64,000 nt of DNA. It comes from JAOUJD01 sp963811265. GTDB taxonomy: Bacteria > Pseudomonadota > Gammaproteobacteria > Burkholderiales > Burkholderiaceae_F. The notes beneath the pieces were generated by a model. It made no database searches. It had not been told where the DNA came from and saw only the letters and a program-made list of their open reading frames with translations. The position numbers were made by a program, and so were the translations under genes. Below, piece after piece: positions 26,185 through 37,070 of this stretch (its first letter is position 1; the number at the start of each line of letters is the position of its first letter). The stretch spans positions 65,249-129,248 of the forward strand of contig CAWEQS010000024.1 of assembly GCA_963811265.1 (NCBI GenBank). The letters are read 5' to 3'.

Positions 26185-26673
26185 GTGGGCGCGATTCGCG
26201 AATTCTTCGACAGCTTGCTCCTGAGGGAACTCGTCAAGGGCCTGGCCCTGACGGGCCGGTACGCCTTCGCGCGCAAGATCACGATCCAGTACCCGGAGGA
26301 GAAGACGCCGTACTCGCCGCGCTTCCGCGGCCTGCACGCGCTGCGCCGCTACCCGAACGGCGAGGAGCGCTGCATCGCGTGCAAGCTGTGCGAGGCGGTC
26401 TGCCCGGCGCTGGCGATCACGATCGAGTCCGACCTGCGCGAAGACGGCACCCGCCGCACCACCCGCTACGACATCGACCTCACCAAGTGCATCTTCTGCG
26501 GCTTCTGCGAGGAGAGCTGCCCGGTGGACTCGATCGTCGAGACCGGGATCCTGGAGTACCACGGCGAGAAGCGCGGCGACCTTTACTACACCAAGCCGAT
26601 GCTGCTGGCGATCGGCGACCGTTACGAGAAGGACATCGCGGAAAGCCGCGAAGCGGACGCGAAGTACCGCTGA
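26185..26673 (+). CDS. nuoI: NADH-quinone oxidoreductase subunit I
   Basis: A 162-residue ferredoxin-like subunit carrying clusters N6a and N6b. Two 4Fe-4S motifs: CIACKLCEAVCP and CIFCGFCEESCP (about residues 63-74 and 102-113). The N-terminal helix precedes FARKITIQYPEEKTPYSPRF. GTG start. Confidence 0.96.
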   Translation: MGAIREFFDSLLLRELVKGLALTGRYAFARKITIQYPEEKTPYSPRFRGLHALRRYPNGEERCIACKLCEAVCPALAITIESDLREDGTRRTTRYDIDLTKCIFCGFCEESCPVDSIVETGILEYHGEKRGDLYYTKPMLLAIGDRYEKDIAESREADAKYR

Positions 26674-26679
26674 CGAGAC

Positions 26680-27297
26680 ATGGACGCCAAGGCCATCCTG
26701 TTCCTGATCTTTTCCGGCGTGATGCTGCTGGCGGCGGTGCGCGTCATCACGGCCCGCAACCCGGTGCACGCGGTGCTCTTCCTCGTGCTCGCGTTCTTCT
26801 CGGCCGCCTGCCTCTGGATACTGCTCGCCGCCGAGTTCCTCGCGATCGTGCTGGTGCTGGTCTACGTCGGCGCGGTGATGGTGCTGTTCCTGTTCGTGGT
26901 GATGATGCTCGACATCAACGTCGACCGGCTGCGCCAGGGCTTCTGGCGGCACGTGCCGTGGGGCGTGGGCATCGCCGCGCTGATCGTGCTGCAGATGTGG
27001 CTGGTGCTGTCGCAGCCGGCCTGGCAGGGCATGAACCGCGCGGGTCCGGGCATCGCCGGCGTCGACAACATCAAGGCGCTGGGCATGCTCACCTTCACCG
27101 AGTACGTGTTCCCGCTGCAGATCGCGGGCGTCATCCTGCTGGTCGCCATCATCGCCGCGATCGCCCTGACGCTGCGCGGGCGCAAGGATTCGAAGTCGCA
27201 GGACCCGTCGCGCCAGGTCAGGGTGCGCCGGGAGGACCGTGTGCGCCTGGTGGCGATGGCCAACGAGAACGACGCGCGCCAGACCAAGAAGGCCTGA
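26680..27297 (+). CDS. nuoJ: NADH-quinone oxidoreductase subunit J
   Basis: A 205-residue membrane subunit with five hydrophobic segments (LFLIFSGVMLLAAVRVIT; AVLFLVLAFFSAACLWILL; FLAIVLVLVYVGAVMVLFLF and two more). The VYVGAVMVLFLFVVMML helix contains the typical pi-bulge region. A C-terminal basic cytoplasmic tail of about 40 residues (GRKDSKSQDPSRQVRVR) is a normal variation in this group. Confidence 0.94.
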   Translation: MDAKAILFLIFSGVMLLAAVRVITARNPVHAVLFLVLAFFSAACLWILLAAEFLAIVLVLVYVGAVMVLFLFVVMMLDINVDRLRQGFWRHVPWGVGIAALIVLQMWLVLSQPAWQGMNRAGPGIAGVDNIKALGMLTFTEYVFPLQIAGVILLVAIIAAIALTLRGRKDSKSQDPSRQVRVRREDRVRLVAMANENDARQTKKA

Positions 27298-27325
27298 CGG
27301 GAAGAACGAGAGAGAGGGAGCAGGG

Positions 27326-27631
27326 GTGGTTTCGCTGTCGTGGTACCTGGGTGTGGCCGCGCTGCTCTTCGCGATCAGCGTCGTCGGCATCTTCCTGAAC
27401 CGCAAGAACCTCATCGTCCTGCTGATGGCGATCGAGCTGATGCTGCTCGCCGTCAACATCAACTTCGTCGCGTTCTCGCACTACCTCGGGGACTACCACG
27501 GCCAGGTGTTCGTGTTCTTCATCCTGACCGTCGCGGCGGCGGAGTCGGCCATCGGGCTGGCGATCCTCGTCGTCCTGTTCCGCAACCTGTCCACCATCAG
27601 CGTCGAGGAACTCGACACCCTGAAAGGGTAG
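27326..27631 (+). CDS. nuoK: NADH-quinone oxidoreductase subunit K
   Basis: A 101-residue subunit with three membrane helices, related to MrpC. Conserved: SVVGIFLNRKNLIVLLMAIE, NINFVAFSHYLGD and FFILTVAAAESAIGLAILV, with the two helix Glu residues needed for proton pumping. The GTG at 27326 with AGGGAGCAGG ahead gives the expected short N-terminus. Confidence 0.95.
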   Translation: MVSLSWYLGVAALLFAISVVGIFLNRKNLIVLLMAIELMLLAVNINFVAFSHYLGDYHGQVFVFFILTVAAAESAIGLAILVVLFRNLSTISVEELDTLKG

Positions 27632-27641
27632 GCGCGCGGGC

Positions 27642-29662
27642 ATGAAGATGGAAAGCCTCTACCTGCTCGTGCCGCTGGCTCCGCTGGCCGGCTCGCTGAT
27701 CGCCGGCCTCGCCGGCCAGGCCATCGGCCGCACGCTGTCGCACTGGGTGACGATCATCGGCGTGCTGGTGTCGACGGTGGCGTCGTTCATGATCTTCAAC
27801 GACGTGATGGCCGGCAACACGTTCGACGGCCCGGTCTACACGTGGGCGGTGGTCGCGGGCCTGAAGATGGAGGTCGGCTTCCTGGTCGACTCGCTGACGG
27901 CGACCATGATGGTGGTCGTGACCTTCGTCTCGCTGATGGTGCACGTCTACACCATCGGCTACATGGCCGACGACCCGGGCTACCAGCGGTTCTTCTCGTA
28001 CATCTCGCTCTTCACGTTCAGCATGCTGATGCTGGTGATGAGCAACAACTTCCTGCAGCTGTTCTTCGGCTGGGAAGCGGTGGGCCTCGTGTCCTACCTG
28101 CTGATCGGCTTCTGGTACAAGCGGCCGACGGCGATCCACGCGAACCTGAAGGCCTTCCTCGTCAACCGCGTCGGCGACTTCGGTTTCGTGCTCGGCATCG
28201 GCCTGATCTACGCCTGGTTCGGCACGCTGCACTACGCCGAGGTGTTCGAGGCCGCGCCGGCGCTGGCCACGAAGGCGGTGCAGTTCCTGCCCGGCACCGA
28301 GTGGATGCTGCTGACGGTCATTTGCGTGTGCCTCTTCATCGGGGCGATGGGCAAGAGCGCGCAGTTCCCGCTGCACGTGTGGCTGCCCGACTCGATGGAG
28401 GGCCCGACGCCGATCTCGGCGCTGATCCACGCCGCGACGATGGTGACCGCGGGCATCTTCATGGTCGCGCGGATGTCGCCGCTGTTCGAACTGTCCGACG
28501 CCGCGCTGACGTTCGTGATCGTCATCGGCGCGATCACGGCGTTCTTCATGGGCATCCTCGGCATCATCCAGAACGACATCAAGCGGGTGGTGGCGTACTC
28601 GACGCTGTCGCAGCTGGGCTACATGACGGTGGCGCTGGGCGCCTCCGCGTTCTCCGCGGGCATCTTCCACCTGATGACGCACGCCTTCTTCAAGGCGCTG
28701 CTGTTCCTCGCCGCGGGCTCGGTGATCATCGGCATGCACCACGAGCAGGACATCCGCCGGATGGGAGGGCTGTGGCGGAAGATGCCGGTCACCTGGATCA
28801 CCTCGCTGATCGGCTCGCTGGCGCTGATCGGAACCCCGTTCTTCGCCGGCTTCTACTCCAAGGACGCGATCATCCTCGCGGTCGAGGCGTCGGCGAAGGC
28901 CGGCCATGCGGGCGCGACGCTTCGCGTACTGGGCGCTGCTGGTCGGGCGTGGTGATCACCGCCTTCTACTCGTTCCGCATGTTCTTCCTCGTCTTCCACG
29001 GCAAGCCGCGGTGGGGCCACGACGACCATCACGGCCACGGCCACGCCCATGGGCACGACGACGAGCACCATGGCGAGCCGCACGAGTCGCCGGCGGTCAT
29101 CACCGTGCCGCTGGTGCTGCTTGCGATCCCGTCGGTGGTCATCGGCTTCGTCGCCATCGGCGGCATGCTGTTCGGCGACTACTTCGGCGGTGCGATCTTC
29201 GTCGACGCCGCGAAGCACCCGGCGATGAAGGAACTCGCGGCGCACTTCCACGGTGCGACCGAGATGGCGCTGCACGGCTTCATGACCGCGCCGTTCTGGC
29301 TCGACCTCGTCGGCGTGGGCCTCGCGTGGTTCCTGTACCTCAGGCGGCCCGACATCCCGGCGCTCATCCAGGCGCGGTTCCAGGGCCTGTACCGGCTGCT
29401 CGACAACAAGTACTACCTCGACCGCATCAACGAGGTGGTGTTCGCCGGCGGCGCCCGGCGCCTCGGCACCGGCCTCTGGAAGGGCGGCGACGTGGCGCTC
29501 ATCGACGGCGTGGCGGTGAACGGCAGCGCGCGGCTGATCGGCTGGGTGGCGGCCGCGTCGCGCCTGCTGCAGTCCGGCCACATCTACACCTATGCGGCCG
29601 GCATGATCGTCGGCCTGCTGGTGCTGATCACGCTGTTCGTCACGCTGGGCGTTGCCCGCTAG
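27642..29662 (+). CDS. nuoL: NADH-quinone oxidoreductase subunit L, frameshifted
   Basis: Largest antiporter-like proton-pumping subunit. The first 425 or so codons are intact (FFGWEAVGLVSYLLIGFWY, GAMGKSAQFPLHVWLPDSME, FFKALLFLAAGSVIIGMHHE). Two single-base insertions then break the frame: an extra C near 28920 and an extra G in GGG 28945-28947. Removing both gives SKDAIILAVEASAKAG followed by TFAYWALLVGVVITAFYSF, and a 672-residue protein of normal length ending at 29662. A His-rich loop (WGHDDHHGHGHAHGHDDEH, near 29010-29070) may bind metal. All flanking nuo genes are intact, so sequence error is likelier than loss. The upstream frame alone stops at 28955. Confidence 0.9.
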
Positions 29663-29673
29663 GCAGAAGAAGA

Positions 29674-31188
29674 ATGGGCAACACGACTCCCTGGCTCAGC
29701 CTCGCGATCTGGATCCCGATCGCCTTCGGCGGGCTGATCCTCGCGGCGGGCCGCGACCGCAACGCGGGCGTCATCCGCGCGGTCGCGCTCGTCGGCAGCC
29801 TGCTCGGCCTGCTCGTGACGATCCCTCTCGCGAGCGGCTTCGACGCTTCCACGGCCGACCTGCAGTTCGTCGAGAAGGCCGTGTGGATCGAGCGGCTGAA
29901 CGCGCATTACCACCTGGGCATCGACGGCATCTCGGTGTGGTTCGTGCTGCTGACCGCCTTCATCACGGTGATCGTGGTGCTGGCCGGCTGGGAGGTGATC
30001 GAGAGCCGGGTGGCGCAGTACTACGCCGCGTTCCTGATCCTGTCGGGCCTGATGATCGGCGTGTTCGCCGCGGCCGACGGCTTGCTGTTCTACGTCTTCT
30101 TCGAGGCGACGCTGATCCCGATGTACATCATCATCGGCATCTGGGGCGGATCGAACCGGGTCTACGCGGCGCTCAAGTTCTTCCTGTACACGCTCGCGGG
30201 CTCGCTGCTGATGCTGGTGGCGCTCGTCTACCTGTACACGGTCTCCGGCGGCCAGTTCGGCATCCTCGACTGGCACCAGGCGAAGATCGGCATGACGCCG
30301 CAGGTCCTGCTGTTCCTGGCGTTCCTTGCCGCCTTCGCGGTCAAGGTGCCGATGTGGCCGGTTCACACCTGGCTGCCGGACGCGCACGTGGAGGCGCCGA
30401 CCGGCGGCTCGATCGTCCTGGCGGCCATCATGCTGAAGCTCGGCGCCTACGGTTTCCTGCGCTTCTCGCTGCCGATCGTGCCGGACGCCTCGCAGCACCT
30501 GGCCGGGTTCATCATCGCGCTGTCGCTGATCGCCGTGGTCTACATCGGCCTCGTGGCGCTGGTGCAGGCCGACATGAAGAAGCTCGTGGCGTACTCGTCG
30601 ATCGCCCACATGGGCTTCGTGACGCTCGGGTTCTTCATCTTCGAGCCGGTCGGCATGGCGGGCGGCATCGTCCAGATGATCTCGCACGGCTTCGTTTCCG
30701 GCGCCATGTTCTTCTGCATCGGCGTGATGTACGACCGCATGCACTCGCGCCAGATCGCCGACTACGGCGGCGTCGTCAACACGATGCCGAAGTTCGCGGC
30801 GTTCTTCATGCTGTTCGCGATGGCCAACGCGGGCCTGCCCGCGACCAGCGGCTTCGTCGGCGAGTTCATGGTGATCCTCGGCGCCGTCAAGTACGACTTC
30901 TGGATCGCCGCGGCGGCCGCCAGCACGCTGGTGCTCGGCGCCGCCTACTCGCTCTGGATGTACAAGCGCGTCGTGTTCGGCGAAGTGGCCAACGAGCACG
31001 TCGCGGCGCTGACCGACGTGAACGCGCGGGAGTTCCTGATCCTGCTGCTGCTGGCCGCGGCCGTGCTGTGGATGGGCGTCTATCCGAAGCCGGTGACGGA
31101 CCTGATGGATGCCTCGGTCAAGCACCTGGTCGAGCACGTGCACCAGAGCAAGCTCCCCACGGCGGCGGCCGCGCAGGCGGACCGGTAG
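29674..31188 (+). CDS. nuoM: NADH-quinone oxidoreductase subunit M
   Basis: A 504-residue antiporter-like proton-pumping subunit, about 14 helices. Key features: FFEATLIPMYIIIGIWGG with the conserved Glu, KVPMWPVHTWLPDAHVEAPT with the Lys and the HTWLPDAH motif, and VQADMKKLVAYSSIAHMGF. ATG at 29674, 11 bases after nuoL. Complete. Confidence 0.96.
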   Translation: MGNTTPWLSLAIWIPIAFGGLILAAGRDRNAGVIRAVALVGSLLGLLVTIPLASGFDASTADLQFVEKAVWIERLNAHYHLGIDGISVWFVLLTAFITVIVVLAGWEVIESRVAQYYAAFLILSGLMIGVFAAADGLLFYVFFEATLIPMYIIIGIWGGSNRVYAALKFFLYTLAGSLLMLVALVYLYTVSGGQFGILDWHQAKIGMTPQVLLFLAFLAAFAVKVPMWPVHTWLPDAHVEAPTGGSIVLAAIMLKLGAYGFLRFSLPIVPDASQHLAGFIIALSLIAVVYIGLVALVQADMKKLVAYSSIAHMGFVTLGFFIFEPVGMAGGIVQMISHGFVSGAMFFCIGVMYDRMHSRQIADYGGVVNTMPKFAAFFMLFAMANAGLPATSGFVGEFMVILGAVKYDFWIAAAAASTLVLGAAYSLWMYKRVVFGEVANEHVAALTDVNAREFLILLLLAAAVLWMGVYPKPVTDLMDASVKHLVEHVHQSKLPTAAAAQADR

Positions 31189-31200
31189 GGCGACCAGACC

Positions 31201-32697
<1,497 letters not shown>

Positions 32698-32729
32698 CGA
32701 CGCGCGGTGTCCGCCGGAGCGCGAGGACC

Positions 32730-33323
32730 ATGATCGAGCCGTCCGACGATCCGCTCGCCGAGCGCACGCTCGACAGCCGGCTGGTGTTCGAAGGCGTGTT
32801 CCTGAAGCTCTTCGTCGACCACGTGCAGTCGGCCGACGGGCACCAGGGCACGCGCGAATACCTGCGCCATCCGGGCGCCGTCATGATCATCCCGTTGCTG
32901 GACGCCGAGCACGTGCTGCTGGAGCGCCAGTTCCGCTATCCGCTCGGCCGTTCGGTCGTGGAGTTTCCCGCCGGCAAGATCGATCCCGGCGAGCCGCCGT
33001 TCGCGTGCGCCAAGCGCGAGCTGCTCGAGGAAACCGGCTACACGGCGCGCCGCTGGAGCTATCTCGGCGGCCTGCACAACGCGATCGCGTACTCCGACGA
33101 GAGAATCGAGATCTTCCTCGCCGAGGACCTTGCACGAAACGGCAGCGCCACGCTGGATGCCGGCGAAACGCTCGAGGTGTTCGAGGCGCCGTGGCGGCAG
33201 CTGCTGGAATGGGTGCGCGACGGCAGCGTCACCGACGTGAAGACGATGGTCGGCGCCTTCTGGCTCGAGAAGACGCTGCGCGGGGAGTGGTCGCGCCGCC
33301 TTGCCTCCGAGGCCGGCCGCTGA
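32730..33323 (+). CDS. NUDIX hydrolase, ADP-ribose pyrophosphatase type
   Basis: A 197-residue hydrolase. The full Nudix box GX5EX7REUXEEXGU is present (GKIDPGE ... KRELLEETGY, about residues 81-103). The domain upstream (DHVQSADGHQGTREYLRHPGAV) and the ERQFRYPLGRSVVEFPAGK lead-in match ADP-ribose pyrophosphatases, which cleave ADP-ribose to AMP and ribose 5-phosphate. Position right after nuoN is conserved in betaproteobacteria; a housekeeping role in NAD metabolism fits. Confidence 0.9.
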   Translation: MIEPSDDPLAERTLDSRLVFEGVFLKLFVDHVQSADGHQGTREYLRHPGAVMIIPLLDAEHVLLERQFRYPLGRSVVEFPAGKIDPGEPPFACAKRELLEETGYTARRWSYLGGLHNAIAYSDERIEIFLAEDLARNGSATLDAGETLEVFEAPWRQLLEWVRDGSVTDVKTMVGAFWLEKTLRGEWSRRLASEAGR

Positions 33324-33360
33324 ACCGTCAACCGGAGAGCCCGGCCCCGGCCGCGCCGCG

Positions 33361-35025
33361 CTACATGTTCGTGTAGTTCGGTCCGCCGCCGCCTTCCGGC
33401 GTGACCCACACGATGTTCTGCGTCGGGTCCTTGATGTCGCAGGTCTTGCAGTGCACGCAGTTCTGGAAGTTGATCTGCAGCTTCTCGCGGCCGTCGTCGC
33501 CCTTCACGAATTCGTACACGCCCGCAGGGCAGTAGCGCTGCTCGGGGCCGGCATAGATCGGCAGGTTGATCGACGTCGGCACCGACCCGTCCTTCAGTGT
33601 CAGGTGCGCCGGCTGGTTCTCCTCGTGGTTCGTGTTCGCGAGGTAGACCGACGACAGCCGGTCGAACGTGAGCCTGCCGTCGGGCTTCGGATAGGCGATC
33701 GGCTGGCACTGCGAGGCGGGCTTCAGCTTCTCGTGATCGGCGAACTTCCGGTGCAGCGTCCACGGCGCCTTGCCGCGGAACACGATCTGGTCGATTCCGA
33801 ACAGGAAGCCGCCCCAGAAGAGCCCCTTGTCGAGCAGCGGCTTGAAGTTGCGCGCGCGATGCAGTTCGTCGTGCAGCCAGCTCGCTTCGAACGCCTGCGG
33901 GTACGCCGCGAGTTCGTCGCGCTGCCGCTCGGCCGCCAGCGCATCGAACGTGGCGTCGGCCGCCAGCATGCCGCTCTTGATCGCCGCGTGGCTGCCCTTG
34001 ATGCGCGGCGCGTTGAGGAAGCCGGCATCGCAGCCGATCAGCGCGCCTCCGGGGAAGACGAGCTTCGGCAGCGACTGCAGCCCGCTCGCGTTGATCGCGC
34101 GCGAGCCGTACTCGAGCCGCTTGCCGCCTTCGAGCGTGGCGCGCACCAGCGGATGGGTCTTGTAGCGCTGGAACTCCTCGAAGGGGGACAGGTACGGGTT
34201 GCTGTAGCCGAGGCCGACGACGAAGCCTACCGACACGAGGTTCTCGCCGAAGTGATACATCCAGCCGCCGCCGTAGGTGTCCGGTGCGAGCGGCCAGCCG
34301 ATGCTGTGCACCACGCGCCCCGCCTTGAACTTGTCCGGTTGGACTTCCCAGATTTCCTTGATGCCGATGCCCCAGGTCTGCGGGTCGCGGCCCGCGTCGA
34401 GCCGGAACTTCGCGATCACCTGCTTGCCGAGGTGGCCGCGCGCGCCCTCGGCGAACAGCGTGTACTTGCCGTGCAGTTCGACGCCGGGCTGGAAGTTGCC
34501 GGTCGGCTGGCCGTCCTTGCCGACGCCCATGTTGCCGGTGGCCACGCCCCTGACCGCGCCGTTCTCGTCGTACAGCACCTCGGCGGCCGCGAAGCCGGGG
34601 AAGATCTCGATACCGAGGGCCTCGGCCTGCTGGCCCATCCAGCGCACCAGGCTGCCGAGGCTGCCGGTGTAGAAGCCGCCGGAATTGGTCAGCGCGGCCG
34701 GCACGACGGCGTGCGGCACGGCGGTGGCCGCGCCTTCCGAAAACACGAAGAACTGGTCCTCGGTCACCCGCGTCGCCAGCGGCGCGCCCAGTTCCCTCCA
34801 GTTGGGGAACAGCTCGTTCAGCGCGATCGGATCGATCACGGCGCCCGACAGGATGTGCGCGCCGATCTCCGATCCCTTCTCGAGGACGCAGACCGACACC
34901 TCGCGGCCGGCTTCGGCGGCGCGTTGCTTCACGCGGATCGCGGCGGCGAGTCCGGCCGGGCCCCCGCCGACCACGACCACGTCGTATTCCATCGCTTCGC
35001 GCTCGACCTGCTGGCTGTCCGCCAT
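33361..35025 (-). CDS. Electron transfer flavoprotein-ubiquinone oxidoreductase
   Basis: Passes electrons from reduced ETF (from acyl-CoA and amino-acid dehydrogenases) to ubiquinone at the inner membrane. The 554-residue protein has the FAD Rossmann motif VVVVGGGPAGLAAAIRV near the N-terminus and LSGAVIDPIALNELFPNW. The ubiquinone/membrane region holds GGGWMYHFGENLVSVGFVVG. The C-terminal 4Fe-4S ligands are in RYCPAGVYEF and NFQNCVHCKTCDIKDP. It converges with the nuo/NUDIX genes and is divergent from the SDR gene. Confidence 0.96.
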   Translation of the reverse strand: MADSQQVEREAMEYDVVVVGGGPAGLAAAIRVKQRAAEAGREVSVCVLEKGSEIGAHILSGAVIDPIALNELFPNWRELGAPLATRVTEDQFFVFSEGAATAVPHAVVPAALTNSGGFYTGSLGSLVRWMGQQAEALGIEIFPGFAAAEVLYDENGAVRGVATGNMGVGKDGQPTGNFQPGVELHGKYTLFAEGARGHLGKQVIAKFRLDAGRDPQTWGIGIKEIWEVQPDKFKAGRVVHSIGWPLAPDTYGGGWMYHFGENLVSVGFVVGLGYSNPYLSPFEEFQRYKTHPLVRATLEGGKRLEYGSRAINASGLQSLPKLVFPGGALIGCDAGFLNAPRIKGSHAAIKSGMLAADATFDALAAERQRDELAAYPQAFEASWLHDELHRARNFKPLLDKGLFWGGFLFGIDQIVFRGKAPWTLHRKFADHEKLKPASQCQPIAYPKPDGRLTFDRLSSVYLANTNHEENQPAHLTLKDGSVPTSINLPIYAGPEQRYCPAGVYEFVKGDDGREKLQINFQNCVHCKTCDIKDPTQNIVWVTPEGGGGPNYTNM

Positions 35026-35128
35026 GACGCTCCTCGTTGTGCCTCGATCCGACCGGATTGTCCCGGAGATCGACTAGAGGCCGCAATCGACTGTGCGATC
35101 ATCGCCTCGGGAGATTGGAGCAGCGGGA

Positions 35129-35899
35129 ATGCGAACGAATCTGAAGGAGAAAGTGGCGCTGGTCACCGGCGCGAGCAGCGGGCTGGGTGCGCGCTTCGCG
35201 CGGGTCCTGGCCTCCAACGGCGCACTGACCGTGCTCGCGGCGCGCCGGGTCGAGCGGCTGAAGGACCTGCGCGCCGAGATCGAGGCCGCCGGCGGCGCGG
35301 CCCACGTCGTGGCGCTCGACGTGACTGATCCGGACTCGATCCGGGAAGCGGTCGACCGGACCGAGCGCGAGGTGGGGCCGATCGACATCCTCGTGAACAA
35401 CTCGGGCGTGTCGACCACGCAGCGACTGGTCGACGTGACCCCGGTCGATTTCGACTATGTCCTCAACACCAACCTGAAGGGCGCGTTCTTCGTCGCCAGC
35501 GAGGTGGCGCGCCGGATGATCGTGCGCGCCAAGGGGCAGGCGGACTTCCGCGGCCGCATCGTCAACATCGCCTCGGTCGCCGGCCTGCAGGTGCTGCCGC
35601 AGATCGGCGTCTACTGCATCAGCAAGGCGGCCGTGATCCAGATGACCAAGGCCCAGGCCCTCGAGTGGGGCCGCTACGGCATCAACGTCAACGCGCTGTG
35701 CCCGGGCTACATCCGCACCGAGATCAACGACGCGCACTGGGACACCGAGGCCGGGCACAAGCTCATGCAGATGCTGCCGCGCAAGCGCATCGGCCGGCCC
35801 GAGGACCTCGACGGTGCGCTCCTGCTGATGGTCGCGGACGAGTCGCAGTTCATCAACGGCGCGGTGCTGACGGCCGACGACGGGCTGTCGGTCGCGTAG
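35129..35899 (+). CDS. Short-chain dehydrogenase/reductase
   Basis: A 256-residue classical SDR. The NAD(P) motif TGASSGLGARFA lies near residues 14-25, followed by LVNNSG. The catalytic Ser is in IVNIASVAGL and the Tyr/Lys pair in YCISKAAV. Gly-Xaa-Gly is followed by Arg at NGALTVLAARRVERL, more like NADP binding. The C-terminus FINGAVLTADDGLS is typical. The substrate is unknown. It leads a run with a thioesterase and a 3-oxoacid CoA-transferase, suggesting acyl-CoA or hydroxyacid metabolism. ATG 35129 has GGGA upstream. Confidence 0.9.
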   Translation: MRTNLKEKVALVTGASSGLGARFARVLASNGALTVLAARRVERLKDLRAEIEAAGGAAHVVALDVTDPDSIREAVDRTEREVGPIDILVNNSGVSTTQRLVDVTPVDFDYVLNTNLKGAFFVASEVARRMIVRAKGQADFRGRIVNIASVAGLQVLPQIGVYCISKAAVIQMTKAQALEWGRYGINVNALCPGYIRTEINDAHWDTEAGHKLMQMLPRKRIGRPEDLDGALLLMVADESQFINGAVLTADDGLSVA

Positions 35900-35926
35900 A
35901 AAGACGTCCGGGGGACGGAGGCTGCC

Positions 35927-36319
35927 TTGAAGGACTTCGTGCTCGAGGTGCCGTTGCGATGGGGCGACATGGATGCCATGGCGCACCTGAACAACGTGAT
36001 GTACTTCCGCCTGATGGAAGAGGCCCGGATCCAGTGGTTCCAGCAGTTCGACCTGCCGACGCTGCCGACCGGGGAGGCGTGCATCCTCGCCCACGTTTCG
36101 TGCGACTTCGTGCGGGCCATGACCTATCCGGGCGTGGCGCTCGTGCGGCAGGTGGTCGAGCGCATCGGCCGCAGCAGCGTCGACATGTCGATCACCATCG
36201 AGAAGAAAAGCGAGCCTGGCGTGACCTATGCCACGGGCCGCAGCGTGCTCGTGTGGTACGACTACACGGCCGGTAAGTCACTGCCGTGGCCGGAGAAGGT
36301 GCGGCAGGCGATCACTTAA
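35927..36319 (+). CDS. Acyl-CoA thioesterase (4-hydroxybenzoyl-CoA thioesterase fold)
   Basis: A 130-residue hot-dog-fold protein. The family motif RWGDMDAMAHLNNVMYFRLMEEAR (shown in part, residues 11 on) has the catalytic Asp and conserved HLNN. Typical C-terminal strand: TYATGRSVLVWYDY. Hydrolyses acyl-CoA or aryl-CoA esters; the actual acyl chain is unknown. TTG start at 35927 with GGGGGACGGAGG upstream. It lies between the SDR and CoA-transferase genes. Confidence 0.88.
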   Translation: MKDFVLEVPLRWGDMDAMAHLNNVMYFRLMEEARIQWFQQFDLPTLPTGEACILAHVSCDFVRAMTYPGVALVRQVVERIGRSSVDMSITIEKKSEPGVTYATGRSVLVWYDYTAGKSLPWPEKVRQAIT

Positions 36320-36350
36320 GATTCACGGCATTGGCCAGCGGGAGGAACTG

Positions 36351-37061
36351 ATGAACAAGGTGTACCCCTCGGCAGCGGCAGCGCTCGCCGACGTGGTGAA
36401 GGACGGGCAGACCATCGCGGTCGGCGGCTTCGGGCTGTGCGGCATCCCCGAGGCCCTGATCGCCGCGCTGCGCGACAGCGGCGTCAAGAACCTCACCTGC
36501 GTCAGCAACAACGCGGGCGTGGACGGGTTCGGCCTCGGGCTGCTGCTCACGACGCGCCAGATCAGCAAGATGATTTCGTCCTACGTGGGCGAGAACAAGG
36601 AATTCGAGCGGCAGTTCCTGTCGGGCGAGCTCGAACTCGAGTTCACGCCGCAGGGCACGCTCGCCGAGCGGATGCGTGCGGGCGGCGCCGGCATCCCGGC
36701 GTTCTTCACCCGCACCGGCTTCGGCACCATCGTCGCCGAGGGCAAGCCCACGCAGGTGTTCGACGGCGTGTGGGGCGGCAAGGAGTACGTGCTGGAGCGC
36801 GGGATCCGGGCCGACGTGTCGCTCGTCAAGGCGTGGAAGGCGGACCAGGAGGGCAACCTCGTGTACCGCAAGACGGCCCGCAACTTCAACCCGGTCGTCG
36901 CGATGTGCGGCAAGGTCACCGTCGTCGAGGTCGAGGAGATCGTCGAGAACGGCGCGCTCGATCCCGACAACGTCCATACCCCCGGCGTGTTCGTGAAGCG
37001 GCTCGTGCTGAACAAGTCGCCCGAGAAGCGCATCGAGAACCGCACCGTGCGCGCCAAGTAG
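36351..37061 (+). CDS. scoA: 3-Oxoacid CoA-transferase subunit A
   Basis: Alpha subunit (236 residues) of a succinyl-CoA:3-ketoacid (acetoacetate) CoA-transferase. CoA-binding signature GGFGLCGIPEALIAAL (about residues 24-39). It has NNAGVDGFGLGLLL and the GTLAERMRAGGAGIPAFFT motif. It moves CoA from succinyl-CoA to acetoacetate so that ketone bodies or PHB products can enter metabolism. GGGAGGAAC precedes the ATG. The B subunit follows after 9 bases. Confidence 0.93.
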   Translation: MNKVYPSAAAALADVVKDGQTIAVGGFGLCGIPEALIAALRDSGVKNLTCVSNNAGVDGFGLGLLLTTRQISKMISSYVGENKEFERQFLSGELELEFTPQGTLAERMRAGGAGIPAFFTRTGFGTIVAEGKPTQVFDGVWGGKEYVLERGIRADVSLVKAWKADQEGNLVYRKTARNFNPVVAMCGKVTVVEVEEIVENGALDPDNVHTPGVFVKRLVLNKSPEKRIENRTVRAK

Positions 37062-37070
37062 GAGAAGACA

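Noticed and set aside
27642..29662. Programmed ribosomal frameshifting in nuoL (and in the antiporter at 40083)
   Set aside because: Two shifts in the same direction would be required within a short distance, with no slippery heptamer or stimulatory structure at either site.
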